This document shows, piece by piece, positions 41,274 to 49,718 of a stretch of DNA of 54,236 nt. The position numbers and the translations under genes are program-made. The stretch lies in NCBI GenBank assembly GCA_905216215.1, contig CAJMSZ010000014.1:1-54236 (forward strand), given 5' to 3'. How positions within the stretch are numbered: the first letter of the stretch is position 1; every line of letters begins with the position of its first letter. The stretch comes from an uncultured bacterium. Lineage in GTDB: Bacteria > Bacillota > Clostridia > Lachnospirales > Lachnospiraceae. The notes under the pieces were generated by a model. The model searched no databases. It saw only the letters and a list, made by a program, of their open reading frames with translations, and had not been told where the DNA came from.

Positions 41274-42002
41274 GATGGCACTGTACGATTCGTTGCAATC
41301 GCAGGAACAAATAAGAATGGTGTAAAAGGTGATGGAAACAGTCAAATTATTGAGGTACTTCCACCTAGACTTGTAGGTCCTAATATGACATATACAATTC
41401 AGGTTGCCATTGACGGTGTCAACTTTATTGATGCATTAACTGTAAAATTAACAGTAGATAACGAAAGTGTAATGAATGAAACAGGATTTACACCATGTGG
41501 CGTAGAGAATATCAGAAATGTTGTTGTAAGATATGTAGAAGAAGGAACAGGAAAAGAACTGGCAGAAGCTGATGTTTACAAGGGATATATGGTTACTATG
41601 GTTTCCGGGTTAGGTATTGCACCGAAAGAGATTGAAGACTATGAACTTGTAAAATCCCCTGAAATCGATGAGGAAAATGATTTCGTTCTGGAAGGAAGAG
41701 AATATACTTACGAGTATCGTAAAGTACAGACTCCAGATCCAGACCCGGAACCAAAGCCAGACCCAGATCCAACACCAACACCAACACCAGATCCGAAACC
41801 GGTGAACCCTGCCCCGAATCCTGAAAATCCTACTCCGGATTCAAGTACCTCGGCAGATAATAATGGAAGCCTGAAACCGGCAGGCAAGAAGGATGCTTCT
41901 CCTAAGACCGGTGATATGGCTATGCCATTGCCATACGCAGTGTGCGGAATGTTTGCATTATTGGCGATAAGCGTAATAGCAAAAAAGAAAAAAGAAGCAT
42001 AA
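41274..42002 (+). pseudogene. C-terminal part of the interrupted surface protein, with SPKTG sorting signal
   Basis: In-frame continuation of the preceding gene after a single TGA. It reads DGTVRFVAIAGTN without any start codon or Shine-Dalgarno of its own near the break; the first ATG is 41385. It includes a MucBP-like strand segment (VVVRYVEEGTGKELAEADVYKGY), a Pro/Asp-rich wall-spanning linker, then SPKTG (41898-41912), a hydrophobic helix and KKKKEA: a sortase substrate of SPxTG type. Probably a nonsense mutation, sequencing error or recoding event in one gene spanning 38430-42002. Confidence 0.75.
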
Positions 42003-42026
42003 GCAGACGTAGTGTTTAGTGAGGAG

Positions 42027-42070
42027 AAAGCCACTGACTTAACGAAAAAATGTTAAGCCAGTGGCTTTTG
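42027..42070 (+). terminator. intrinsic terminator after the first surface-protein gene
   Basis: Long hairpin: AAAGCCACTG/CAGTGGCTTT (42027-42036, 42059-42068), one mismatch, then CTTAAC/GTTAAG (42038-42043, 42052-42057). The T-tract is short (TTTT). Confidence 0.88.
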
Positions 42071-42231
42071 TAAAAAGAGAATATTATGTCGAATGCATTG
42101 TATAACAGCTATAGATATAATCGATATATGTAGCGCAATATTCAAAGCTCCAATTAGACTTTTTGCTTATATTTTGGTAGTATAAATATAAGAAAAATAA
42201 GCATTTTTCCTAAGAAAAGGAGGAAACACAA

Positions 42232-45200
42232 ATGAAAAAAAGAATGTGGGCCCTAGTGCTTGCAGGTGTTCTTGTAATCAGCCAGTGCGATACAGTTGTT
42301 TTGGCTGCAGATGCTGCAAAAACACCAGTAGTTTATCAGGCAACGTCAGTAACGCCGAACAAGACCAGCATAGATGCGGTTGACGGAAGTGTGACATTTA
42401 CAGTTGACGGAGCAGTAAAATCGTGTGTTGTCAAGGAAGGAGACACTGTATTAGAACAGGATAAAGATTACACGGTAGATGATAGGTCAGATAGCGGAAA
42501 ATACATTGTAATCTTTAATGAAAATACACAGGCTGTAGTGCGTACTTTTACGGTTAGCCTAGATGGTGTTGAGACGACAATTACTCAGGCTGCAAAGACT
42601 TCAGCAGAGATTAGTTCCGTAACTGAAGTATCCAGTACCAAACTTGCAGATGGGAGAACTGAATATGTTTATAATGTAGAGGGAACGAACCTGGAAGAAG
42701 TCGGGGTTGTCTTATTCAGAAATGTTAACAGTAAATTTGATGCGGGACAATATTCAGTAAACCGTGAAGGTACTGGTAATGCACAGAAGGTTACAGTGAC
42801 GATAGCAGCGTGGGCAGATCTTAATCCGGATGAATTTGATGAAAAAAAAGGTGTGATTAGTGGAACAACATGTTTTTATCCTACATCTTCCGGAAGTCAG
42901 TCTTATTTGATGGCTAAAGCTCAGAAGAGCGTTGAAATAAAGAAAGAGGAATCATCTGAGAACCCGGATGTACCTCAGTTTGATGCAACTACGTTGAAGG
43001 TTAAGGTTGTAGATAAAAATGGAAATCCAGTATCGGGCGTAGCGTTATACTTAAAACCAGATCAGAAGGGGTACGAAAACTTAAAGTTATCTGTTTCGGA
43101 TGATAATGGAAAAGCAAGTTATAAATGTGATAATCATCATGAGATGAATGACAGTACATATACTTTACTTCCAACCGAAGACAGTGGATACATTTGTGAT
43201 TCGGCAATTGGAATTGAATTTGAACAGGATGGTGATTGGAACTCATATATAACTACTGTAGATTCAGAAAAATTTACAGGTCAGGAAGTGGTTCTTACCG
43301 TTGCGAAAGCAGAAGAACCAGTTACTGTTACACCAGATAGGACAAAAATTTCAGCAGGCGAAGAATCTGTTATGTTTACAGTCAGCAAACCAGTTGAAAT
43401 CTGTGTTGTGAAAGAGGGCGATAAAGTATTGCTGGAAGGTACTGACTATACGGTGAATAATCTGTCAGACACCAGATATATTGTTACTTTTCCGGAAAAT
43501 ACGCAGACAGTAGAACGTGTGTATACTGTTATTTTGAATGGTGTTGAGACAACCATCACACAGGCTGCCAAAGAAGCAGAAGCAAGTAAGATTAGTTCTG
43601 TAACTCAGGTATCCAGAACGTTCCTTGATGATGGCAGAACAGAATATGTTTACAACGTAACAGGAGCAAACCTGAAAGAAGTAGGAGTTCTTGTACATAA
43701 GAGTTTCAACAGTAGATTCAGTACAAGTCAGTACACGGTTGAAAGAGAAGGCGAGGGCACAACTCAGAAGGTTACAGTCACCATAGCGCCATGGAATCAG
43801 CTTGGAGAACCATTTGACGAAGAAATTAATGGATTTGTGCGTTTTTATCCAACTACATCTGATATGGGATCATTTAATTATTCGGAACAGTTAGATATTG
43901 AACTGAAAAAGAATGAAACAGCAGATGTGCCGGCAAAGGCGGAAATTACTTCTGTTCAGGCTGATAAGACAACTCTGGAATCTACAGGAGATACAGTAGA
44001 ATTCACAGTTACAGGAACCAATCTGGATGCTGCCAATCTGGAAGTGTCTGTGGATCAGACATCAGGTGTTACTGTTGGTTCTTTTTCCGGAAATGCAACA
44101 GAACAGAAAGTACATATTACTTTCCCTGAAAATACAACGACATCCGATATAGCTTATAAAGTTTTAGTGAATGTGAAGAATGAGACTGAGACAAAAGATG
44201 TCACAGTAACGGTAAAAGGACAGGAACAAAAAGAAGCAACGATCAGTTCCGTAACAGAAGTGTCACGCGCTTTCCTTTCCGATGGAAGAACCCAATATGT
44301 TTACAACGTAACCGGAGCAAACCTGAAAGAAGTAGGAGTTCTTGTACATAAGAGTTTCAACAGTAGATTCAGTACAAGTCAGTACACGGTTGAAAGAGAA
44401 GGCGAGGGCGCAACTCAGAAGGTTACAGTCACCATAGCGCCGTGGGATCAGCTTGGAGAGCCATTTGACGAAGAAATTAACGGATTTATACGTTTTTATC
44501 CTACTACATCTGGAATGGGTTCATTTAATTATGATGCGCAGTTAAACATTCAGGTTAAGAAGGATGAAGGAAAAGAAGAGCCGACTGTTGTTACACCGGA
44601 TAAGACAAAAATACCGGCAAATGGTGGACAGGTACGTTTTGCTGTCAGCCGTAAAGCAACAAATATCAGTATTACAGTAGATGGTAAAGAACTGGTAGAA
44701 GATGAAGATTATGAAATAACATCGAACTGGGATGATGAGATTGCAATTTATTTCTGGGAAAATGATTCTTCAGCAGCCCGTACTATTACAGTCACTTTAA
44801 ACGGAACTTCAACTCAGATCGTACAGGAAGGTAAAACAGAAAGCAAAATTTCAGCAGTAAACTTACTTTCCAGAACCATTCTTGAAGATGGAAGAACAGA
44901 ATATGCATACGAAGTAACCGGAGAGGCACTTGAAGCAGTAGGAATCAGAGTGAAGGCCAGCATCAATGAGACTGTCAAAGAAGATAAGTATGAGGTAAAA
45001 CGCGAAGGAACCGGAACGAAGCAGATTGTAACAATTACATTTGCTCCATGGAGTCAGTTGAATATACTGGATGAAAAAGAGAAGGAATTGAATTGGGAAG
45101 TCCGTTTTTATCCAAATGGAGACAGAACAGGCAGTTATGAATCGGCAGATGTAAAACTTATCAAAGATGAAAAACCGGCTGCAGCAGATGTGATCGAATC

Positions 45201-46443
45201 TATGACTGTGTCTGCAAAGGAAGTGGATTATGTCAATGGTAAAACCGAAGTTACAGTAAAAGGTACAGATCTGAATGCAGAGAACCTGGAGGTTTCTGTA
45301 GAATCAGGTGTAACAGTTGGAGAAATTACAGGAACTTCTGATGAATTGAAGTTCACGGTGACATTCCCGACGAATCCTTATACAACAGCAAAAGATTATA
45401 AGGTATCTGTTAATATCAGAGGTAAAGAAGATACAAAAGATGCAACAATTACGGTAAAAGGTGCAAACACGATCACTGGTGCAGAAGCATTGAAAAATCC
45501 ATCCTATATTTTGGATGTACGTAAAGAGGACACAATTGCAGCTACAGGAAAGATTCTTGGATCACAGGCATGCCCACAGTTCCCGACAGATGATGCTTCT
45601 TTAGATGAAAAGATGCAGGCATTTGCAGAACGCTATAAAGACAATACAGATCCAATCTATATTATGTGCAATAGTGGTAAGGTTGGTGCGCCAAGAGCAA
45701 CTAAGAATCTTCTTGCAGCAGGAATTGACCCGGCCCGTATCTTTACAATCTTAGGCGGTGCCGGAGATGCAGATATCCAGGCAGCACTTGTAAAAGCACC
45801 TGAAACAGATGCGCTGAAAGAAGCAATCGCAAAGGCAAAGGAAGTTGATTCTGCGAAGTATACAACAGAAAGCTATGAGGCAGTAGCAAATGCATTAAAG
45901 ACAGCCGAAGAAGTGCTGAATAAAGAAAGTGCAACACAGGCAGAAGTAGATGATGCAGTGAAAGCACTTCAGACTGCAATGGAAGGGCTTGAAGAAAAAC
46001 CGGAAGAACCGGTAGCTCCTGTAACAGATAACCTGAAAGCAGCAATCGCGAAGGCAAAGGAAGTTGACTCTGCGAAGTATACAACAGAAAGCTACAAGGT
46101 AGTAGAAAATGCGTTAAAGGCAGCTGAGGAAGTGCTAGATAACGCAAATGCAACGCAGGAGGATGTTAATGCTGCAGAAACAGCATTGCTCGCTGCAATG
46201 GATGGATTAAAGGTGAAAGAAGAAACTCCTTCAGAAGAACCGGAAAAACCAAACGATGATAAGAAGACAGATGATAAGAAAACGGATGACAAGAAGACTG
46301 AAGACAAAAAGACAGGGACTTCAGATAAGAAATCCGGTTCACCACAGACAGGAGATGCTGCAAATGCACTTCCATTTGCAGTAGCAGCGCTTTCTTCTCT
46401 TATGGCAGCAGGCGTTGTAGTGAAGAAAAGAAAAGAAGATTAA
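42232..46443 (+). CDS. giant cell-wall-anchored protein with four repeat modules, rhodanese and FIVAR domains
   Basis: 1403 aa. Signal peptide to ~26. Four copies of a module beginning ISSVTEVSxxxLxDGRTEYVYNV and ending near VTVTIAPW (roughly residues 124-210, 455-550, 672-770, 875-970) alternate with Ig-like domains carrying VTPNKTSIDA-type strands. Residues ~1081-1180 form a rhodanese domain: YILDVRKED, then IYIMCNSGKVGAPRATKNLLAAG with the candidate active Cys1146, and LGGAGD. Two FIVAR domains (~1193-1253, ~1266-1327), a (DDKKT)n spacer and SPQTG (46339-46353) with helix and KKRKED follow. AGGAGG precedes ATG 42232. Likely an adhesin or enzyme scaffold on the cell wall. Confidence 0.85.
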   Translation: MKKRMWALVLAGVLVISQCDTVVLAADAAKTPVVYQATSVTPNKTSIDAVDGSVTFTVDGAVKSCVVKEGDTVLEQDKDYTVDDRSDSGKYIVIFNENTQAVVRTFTVSLDGVETTITQAAKTSAEISSVTEVSSTKLADGRTEYVYNVEGTNLEEVGVVLFRNVNSKFDAGQYSVNREGTGNAQKVTVTIAAWADLNPDEFDEKKGVISGTTCFYPTSSGSQSYLMAKAQKSVEIKKEESSENPDVPQFDATTLKVKVVDKNGNPVSGVALYLKPDQKGYENLKLSVSDDNGKASYKCDNHHEMNDSTYTLLPTEDSGYICDSAIGIEFEQDGDWNSYITTVDSEKFTGQEVVLTVAKAEEPVTVTPDRTKISAGEESVMFTVSKPVEICVVKEGDKVLLEGTDYTVNNLSDTRYIVTFPENTQTVERVYTVILNGVETTITQAAKEAEASKISSVTQVSRTFLDDGRTEYVYNVTGANLKEVGVLVHKSFNSRFSTSQYTVEREGEGTTQKVTVTIAPWNQLGEPFDEEINGFVRFYPTTSDMGSFNYSEQLDIELKKNETADVPAKAEITSVQADKTTLESTGDTVEFTVTGTNLDAANLEVSVDQTSGVTVGSFSGNATEQKVHITFPENTTTSDIAYKVLVNVKNETETKDVTVTVKGQEQKEATISSVTEVSRAFLSDGRTQYVYNVTGANLKEVGVLVHKSFNSRFSTSQYTVEREGEGATQKVTVTIAPWDQLGEPFDEEINGFIRFYPTTSGMGSFNYDAQLNIQVKKDEGKEEPTVVTPDKTKIPANGGQVRFAVSRKATNISITVDGKELVEDEDYEITSNWDDEIAIYFWENDSSAARTITVTLNGTSTQIVQEGKTESKISAVNLLSRTILEDGRTEYAYEVTGEALEAVGIRVKASINETVKEDKYEVKREGTGTKQIVTITFAPWSQLNILDEKEKELNWEVRFYPNGDRTGSYESADVKLIKDEKPAAADVIESMTVSAKEVDYVNGKTEVTVKGTDLNAENLEVSVESGVTVGEITGTSDELKFTVTFPTNPYTTAKDYKVSVNIRGKEDTKDATITVKGANTITGAEALKNPSYILDVRKEDTIAATGKILGSQACPQFPTDDASLDEKMQAFAERYKDNTDPIYIMCNSGKVGAPRATKNLLAAGIDPARIFTILGGAGDADIQAALVKAPETDALKEAIAKAKEVDSAKYTTESYEAVANALKTAEEVLNKESATQAEVDDAVKALQTAMEGLEEKPEEPVAPVTDNLKAAIAKAKEVDSAKYTTESYKVVENALKAAEEVLDNANATQEDVNAAETALLAAMDGLKVKEETPSEEPEKPNDDKKTDDKKTDDKKTEDKKTGTSDKKSGSPQTGDAANALPFAVAALSSLMAAGVVVKKRKED
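43644..43851 (+). repeat. intragenic direct repeat, copy A
   Basis: About 208 bp nearly identical to 44295-44502 (offset 651 bp, 217 codons), differing at under ten or so positions by eye. Identity at silent sites too implies recent duplication or gene conversion. Confidence 0.88.
44295..44502 (+). repeat. intragenic direct repeat, copy B
   Basis: Second copy of the near-identical module segment at 43644-43851, in the same reading frame. Confidence 0.88.
45814..46215 (+). repeat. duplicated FIVAR-coding units (219-bp period)
   Basis: The segment starting near 45820 recurs at 46039 with an offset of 219 bp (73 codons). The first ~60 bp are almost identical and the rest diverged, encoding the two FIVAR helical domains. 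Confidence 0.8.
46255..46311 (+). repeat. 15-bp tandem repeat encoding DDKKT units
   Basis: Repeats of GATGATAAGAAGACA-like units encode a charged spacer just before the sorting signal. Units are in frame and length-variable in principle. Confidence 0.8.
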
Positions 46444-46493
46444 TCAGATATTGTGGTGTTGCTTTAAGATAATGAAATAACACAGATTTGAGA

Positions 46494-46558
46494 TAGCTCC
46501 CTTTTGAGTGAATGAGCAAGATGAAAGGCTTATTTACCAGAAGGGAGCTACTTTTTTT
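46494..46558 (+). terminator. terminator after the giant surface-protein gene
   Basis: TAGCTCCCTT (46494-46503) pairs with AAGGGAGCTA (46541-46550) around a long, 37-nt loop; TTTTTTT follows at 46552-46558. Confidence 0.75.
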
Positions 46559-46611
46559 GAATAAAAGCTTGGAAATAAAAAGAAAAAGGTTATACCTGGA
46601 TGAGGATTATA

Positions 46612-46620
46612 TGTTATACT
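46612..46620 (+). promoter_or_regulatory. extended -10 promoter for tatD-rsmA
   Basis: TGTTATACT with TATACT at 46615-46620, 37 nt before the tatD ATG; no convincing -35. Confidence 0.5.
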
Positions 46621-46656
46621 GTCAGTAAATGACGAATCGGGGAAGGAACAGAAACC

Positions 46657-47421
46657 ATGATATTTGACACACATGCACACTACGATGATACACAATTTGA
46701 TTCCGACAGGGAAGAACTTCTTACGTCCATGCCGGAGTTGGGTGTAACGACCATTGTAAATGTCAGCTCTACCCTCAAGTCCTGCGAGAAATGTGTGGAA
46801 CTTGCGAGGAAGTACCCATATGTTTATGCGGCAGTGGGAATTCATCCGGATGAAGTCGGAAGCCTGAATGAAGAGACATTTGCGTGGATGGAGCGATTGC
46901 TGGATAATGAGAAAGTAGTGGCAGTAGGGGAAATCGGTCTGGACTATTATTGGGACAATGAATCCCATGAAGTGCAGAAGAAATGGTTTGTGAGACAACT
47001 GGAGCTTGCAAGACGGCACCACCTTCCCATTATTATACACAGCAGAGAAGCGGCAGCAGATACCATGGAGATTATGAAAGCACATGCTCAGGGATTAGAT
47101 GGAGTCATTCATTGTTATTCTTATTCCAAGGAGCAGGCAGAAGAATATATAAAGATGGGCTTCTATATCGGGATTGGCGGAGTGCTCACTTTTAAAAATG
47201 CAAAGAAACTGAAAGAAGTGGCGGAAGTTGTTCCGTTAGAGCAAATTGTACTGGAGACAGACTGTCCTTACCTGGCACCTGAGCCATTCCGGGGAAAACG
47301 GAATCAGTCATCTTACATCCGTTATGTGGCGGAAAAGCTGGCAGAGATAAAGGGAATTACGGCAGAAGAAGTGATTGCCGTAACAGAAGAAAATGCGAAG
47401 AAAATGTATCGTTTGAAATAA
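46657..47421 (+). CDS. tatD: TatD family metal-dependent hydrolase (DNase)
   Basis: A 254-aa TIM-barrel hydrolase. Metal ligands visible: FDTHAHYDD at the start, GEIGLDYYWD (Glu), LPIIIHSREA (His), VIHCYSYS (His) and LETDCPYLAPEP (Asp). Family members are 3'-5' DNases/AP-type nucleases. It is followed at 18 nt by rsmA, a conserved neighbourhood in Firmicutes. GGGGAAGGA precedes the ATG. Confidence 0.94.
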   Translation: MIFDTHAHYDDTQFDSDREELLTSMPELGVTTIVNVSSTLKSCEKCVELARKYPYVYAAVGIHPDEVGSLNEETFAWMERLLDNEKVVAVGEIGLDYYWDNESHEVQKKWFVRQLELARRHHLPIIIHSREAAADTMEIMKAHAQGLDGVIHCYSYSKEQAEEYIKMGFYIGIGGVLTFKNAKKLKEVAEVVPLEQIVLETDCPYLAPEPFRGKRNQSSYIRYVAEKLAEIKGITAEEVIAVTEENAKKMYRLK

Positions 47422-47439
47422 AGGATGGGAGGAACACCT

Positions 47440-48315
47440 GTGAAAGAACCAACATTAGGAAACCCACAGAATACAATAGAAGTATTACAGAAATATCATT
47501 TTAATTTCCAGAAGAAATTTGGACAGAATTTTTTAATTGATACGCACGTGCTTGACAAGATTATTTCGGCAGCAGGAATTACAAAGGATGATTTTGTTCT
47601 GGAAATCGGACCTGGGATTGGGACGATGACACAGTATCTTGCCTGCGCAGCGAGAGAAGTGGTTGCGGTTGAGATTGACAAGAATCTGATACCGATTCTG
47701 GAAGATACCCTTCAGGATTATGAAAATGTGTCTGTAATCAATGACGATATTTTAAAGGTGGATATAGCAGCCCTTGCGGAAGAGAAGAATCAAGGCAGAC
47801 CAATCAAGGTGGTTGCAAACCTGCCTTATTATATTACAACTCCGATTATTATGGGATTGTTTGAAAAGAATGTTCCTCTGGAAAGCATTACGGTTATGGT
47901 TCAGAAGGAAGTGGCAGATCGTATGCAAGTGGGACCGGGAACGAAGGATTATGGGGCATTGTCTCTTGCGGTACAGTATTATGCAGAGCCCTATATTGTG
48001 GCAAATGTACCACCGAACTGTTTTATGCCGAGACCATCCGTAGGCTCGGCCGTGATTCGATTGACACGGCATAGGGAAATGCCGGTGCAGGTAAAAGATG
48101 AGAAGCTCATGTTTCGACTGATTCGGGCTTCCTTTAACCAAAGAAGGAAAACTCTGGCGAATGGACTGAAGAATAGTCCGGAACTCCAGTTTTCGAAAGA
48201 AGAGATAGAAACGGCTATTGAAACGCTTGGAAAAGGCGCCAGTGTCCGGGGTGAGGCGTTGACACTGGAAGAATTTGCAAAGCTTGCAAATAGCTTCACA
48301 GACATGCAGGAATGA
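47440..48315 (+). CDS. rsmA: 16S rRNA (adenine1518/1519-N6)-dimethyltransferase
   Basis: A 291-aa KsgA-type enzyme. FGQNFLID, SAM motif VLEIGPGIGTMTQYL, VAVEIDKNLIP, INDDILKVD and the catalytic NLPYYITTPII are intact, with the C-terminal PPNCFMPRPSVGSAV and FNQRRKTLANGL. I choose GTG 47440, since GGGAGGA (47427-47433) lies 6 nt before it; the in-frame ATG at 47425 overlaps that site. Modifies the 3' end of 16S rRNA during 30S assembly. Confidence 0.94.
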   Translation: MKEPTLGNPQNTIEVLQKYHFNFQKKFGQNFLIDTHVLDKIISAAGITKDDFVLEIGPGIGTMTQYLACAAREVVAVEIDKNLIPILEDTLQDYENVSVINDDILKVDIAALAEEKNQGRPIKVVANLPYYITTPIIMGLFEKNVPLESITVMVQKEVADRMQVGPGTKDYGALSLAVQYYAEPYIVANVPPNCFMPRPSVGSAVIRLTRHREMPVQVKDEKLMFRLIRASFNQRRKTLANGLKNSPELQFSKEEIETAIETLGKGASVRGEALTLEEFAKLANSFTDMQE

Positions 48316-48337
48316 CATGTAGAAATGGAGGAACATT

Positions 48338-49021
48338 ATGCAGTATCAGATTAAAGGAGAAACACTTCCGGTTGTTGTGTGTCAACTGGAAGCAGAGGAA
48401 ATGATGGTCACAGAACGTGGTTCTATGGCATGGATGTCTCCAAATATGGAGATGAACACCACTACGAATGGCGGGCTCGGAAAAGCATTTGGACGTATGT
48501 TTTCAGGAGAAGCAATGTTCCAGAATACCTACAAAGCCAAAGGCGGCCATGGAATGATTGCATTTGCATCCAGTTTTCCGGGTTCTATTCGTGCGTTTCA
48601 GGTTGAACCGGGGAGAGAATATATTTTCCAGAAGAAAGCTTTTCTGGCGGCAGAAGCAGGTGTGAATTTGTCTGTATATTTTCAGAAGAAGGTTGCTTCT
48701 GGTCTGTTTGGGGGAGAAGGTTTCATTTTACAGAAGGTATCAGGAATGGGAACGGCATTTGCAGAGTTTGATGGTCATGTTGTAGAATATGATTTGCAGC
48801 CGGGACAGCAGATTGTGATTGATTCCGGTTATCTGGCAGCAATGGAAGCTACCTGCAAGATGGATATCCAGACAGTACCGGGACTGAAAAACATGGTATT
48901 TGGTGGGGAAGGCCTTTTTAATACGGTCGTTACAGGACCGGGACATATCTGGCTTCAGACTATGCCAATCAGTAGTGTGGCTGGCGCACTCAGACCATAT
49001 CTGCCATCTGGCAATAATTAG
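48338..49021 (+). CDS. TIGR00266/AIM24 family protein
   Basis: A 227-aa beta-helix-like protein. MQYQIKGETLPVVVCQL, MVTERGSMAWMSPNMEM, FQNTYKAKGGHGMIAFASSFPGSI and LGLFGGEGFILQ-like (GLFGGEGFILQKVSG) strands, then GEGLFNTVVTGPGHIWLQTMP, match TIGR00266. Function unknown; homologues include mitochondrial AIM24. GGAGGA precedes the ATG, 22 nt after rsmA, so it may be the end of the tatD-rsmA transcript. Confidence 0.9.
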   Translation: MQYQIKGETLPVVVCQLEAEEMMVTERGSMAWMSPNMEMNTTTNGGLGKAFGRMFSGEAMFQNTYKAKGGHGMIAFASSFPGSIRAFQVEPGREYIFQKKAFLAAEAGVNLSVYFQKKVASGLFGGEGFILQKVSGMGTAFAEFDGHVVEYDLQPGQQIVIDSGYLAAMEATCKMDIQTVPGLKNMVFGGEGLFNTVVTGPGHIWLQTMPISSVAGALRPYLPSGNN

Positions 49022-49042
49022 TTATAAAGCAAAAGGTAAATG

Positions 49043-49084
49043 GAGAGAAATGAATTTTCAGAAATCATTTCTCTCTATTTTTTC
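49043..49084 (+). terminator. intrinsic terminator after the TIGR00266 gene
   Basis: Perfect 11-bp stem GAGAGAAATGA/TCATTTCTCTC (49043-49053, 49065-49075) followed by TATTTTTTC. Confidence 0.9.
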
Positions 49085-49112
49085 TTGACAATGCAGAAGA
49101 AATGTGTAAAAT
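49085..49112 (+). promoter_or_regulatory. promoter of the marR-ABC exporter operon
   Basis: Consensus TTGACA (49085-49090), 16-nt spacer, TAAAAT (49107-49112). The leader repeats lie directly downstream. Confidence 0.65.
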
Positions 49113-49130
49113 AATGTTTGATATAAAACA

Positions 49131-49185
49131 GTTCGCTGCCGAACAATTCAAGGATGAACAATTCGAAAGCGAACAATCTAAGAAA
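49131..49185 (+). repeat. 15-bp direct repeats and TTCGnnnnCGAA dyads, candidate MarR operator
   Basis: GAACAATTC-type units at 49141-49155, 49156-49170 and 49171-49185 (15-bp period) overlap two dyads, GTTCG(CTGC)CGAAC at 49131-49144 and a TTCG(AAAG)CGAA 30 bp later. Placement between the promoter and the marR ATG (49203) fits autoregulation by roadblock or occlusion. Confidence 0.6.
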
Positions 49186-49202
49186 GAATATGGGGATCAT
49201 AA

Positions 49203-49718
49203 ATGGAACAAAAAAAGAAAGGGCAGAGAGTAGGACCAGCCATTCACAGGCTGAATAATATGTTGAACCGGAATATCACATCATATGTAAGGATGCTCGG
49301 AATTGATGAGGTCAGTGTGACAAATGGCTGGATTATCCGTTATTTATACGATAATAAGGACAAGGACATTTTTCAGAAAGATATTGAAAAGCGGTTTTCA
49401 ATTGGCCGTTCAACTGTGACAAGCACGATTCAATTGTTGGAGAAAAAGGGATATGTCTCTAGGGATGCAGTGGAAAGTGATGCAAGGTTGAAGAGGGTTG
49501 CCTTGACAGAGCGTGGTATGGAATTGCATCAGACCATGAGAAAAGTTGGCAAGGAACTTGATGAGCGTACTTTGGAGGGAATATCGGACAAAGAGCTACA
49601 CACCTTTTTTGAAGTGATTGACAAGATAGAGAAAAATCTGTGTGTACAGCAGAAAGACAACAGGGAAGGGAGAAAACAGAATGATTCGTACACTTGCGAA
49701 AGAAATCAAAGAATTTAA
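49203..49718 (+). CDS. MarR family transcriptional regulator
   Basis: A 171-aa winged-helix protein. Dimer helix at ~10-30, then FQKDIEKRFSIGRSTVTSTIQLLEKKGYVSRDAVESDARLKRVALTERG, the recognition helix and wing with the Asp-x-Arg wing tip typical of MarR. The tail (~155-171, QKDNREGRKQNDSYT) is not family-like; it overlaps the next gene by 38 nt. Heads the operon with two ABC half-transporters, implying repression of a drug or metabolite exporter relieved by a ligand. The start lacks a strong Shine-Dalgarno (GGGGAT). Confidence 0.9.
   Translation: MEQKKKGQRVGPAIHRLNNMLNRNITSYVRMLGIDEVSVTNGWIIRYLYDNKDKDIFQKDIEKRFSIGRSTVTSTIQLLEKKGYVSRDAVESDARLKRVALTERGMELHQTMRKVGKELDERTLEGISDKELHTFFEVIDKIEKNLCVQQKDNREGRKQNDSYTCERNQRI

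Noticed and set aside
41271..41301. TGA as a selenocysteine codon
   Set aside because: A weak 5-bp hairpin (CGATT/AATCG) lies 12 nt downstream, but it lacks a convincing SECIS loop, the protein is an Ig-like surface protein with no redox motif there, and no sel genes are in the window.
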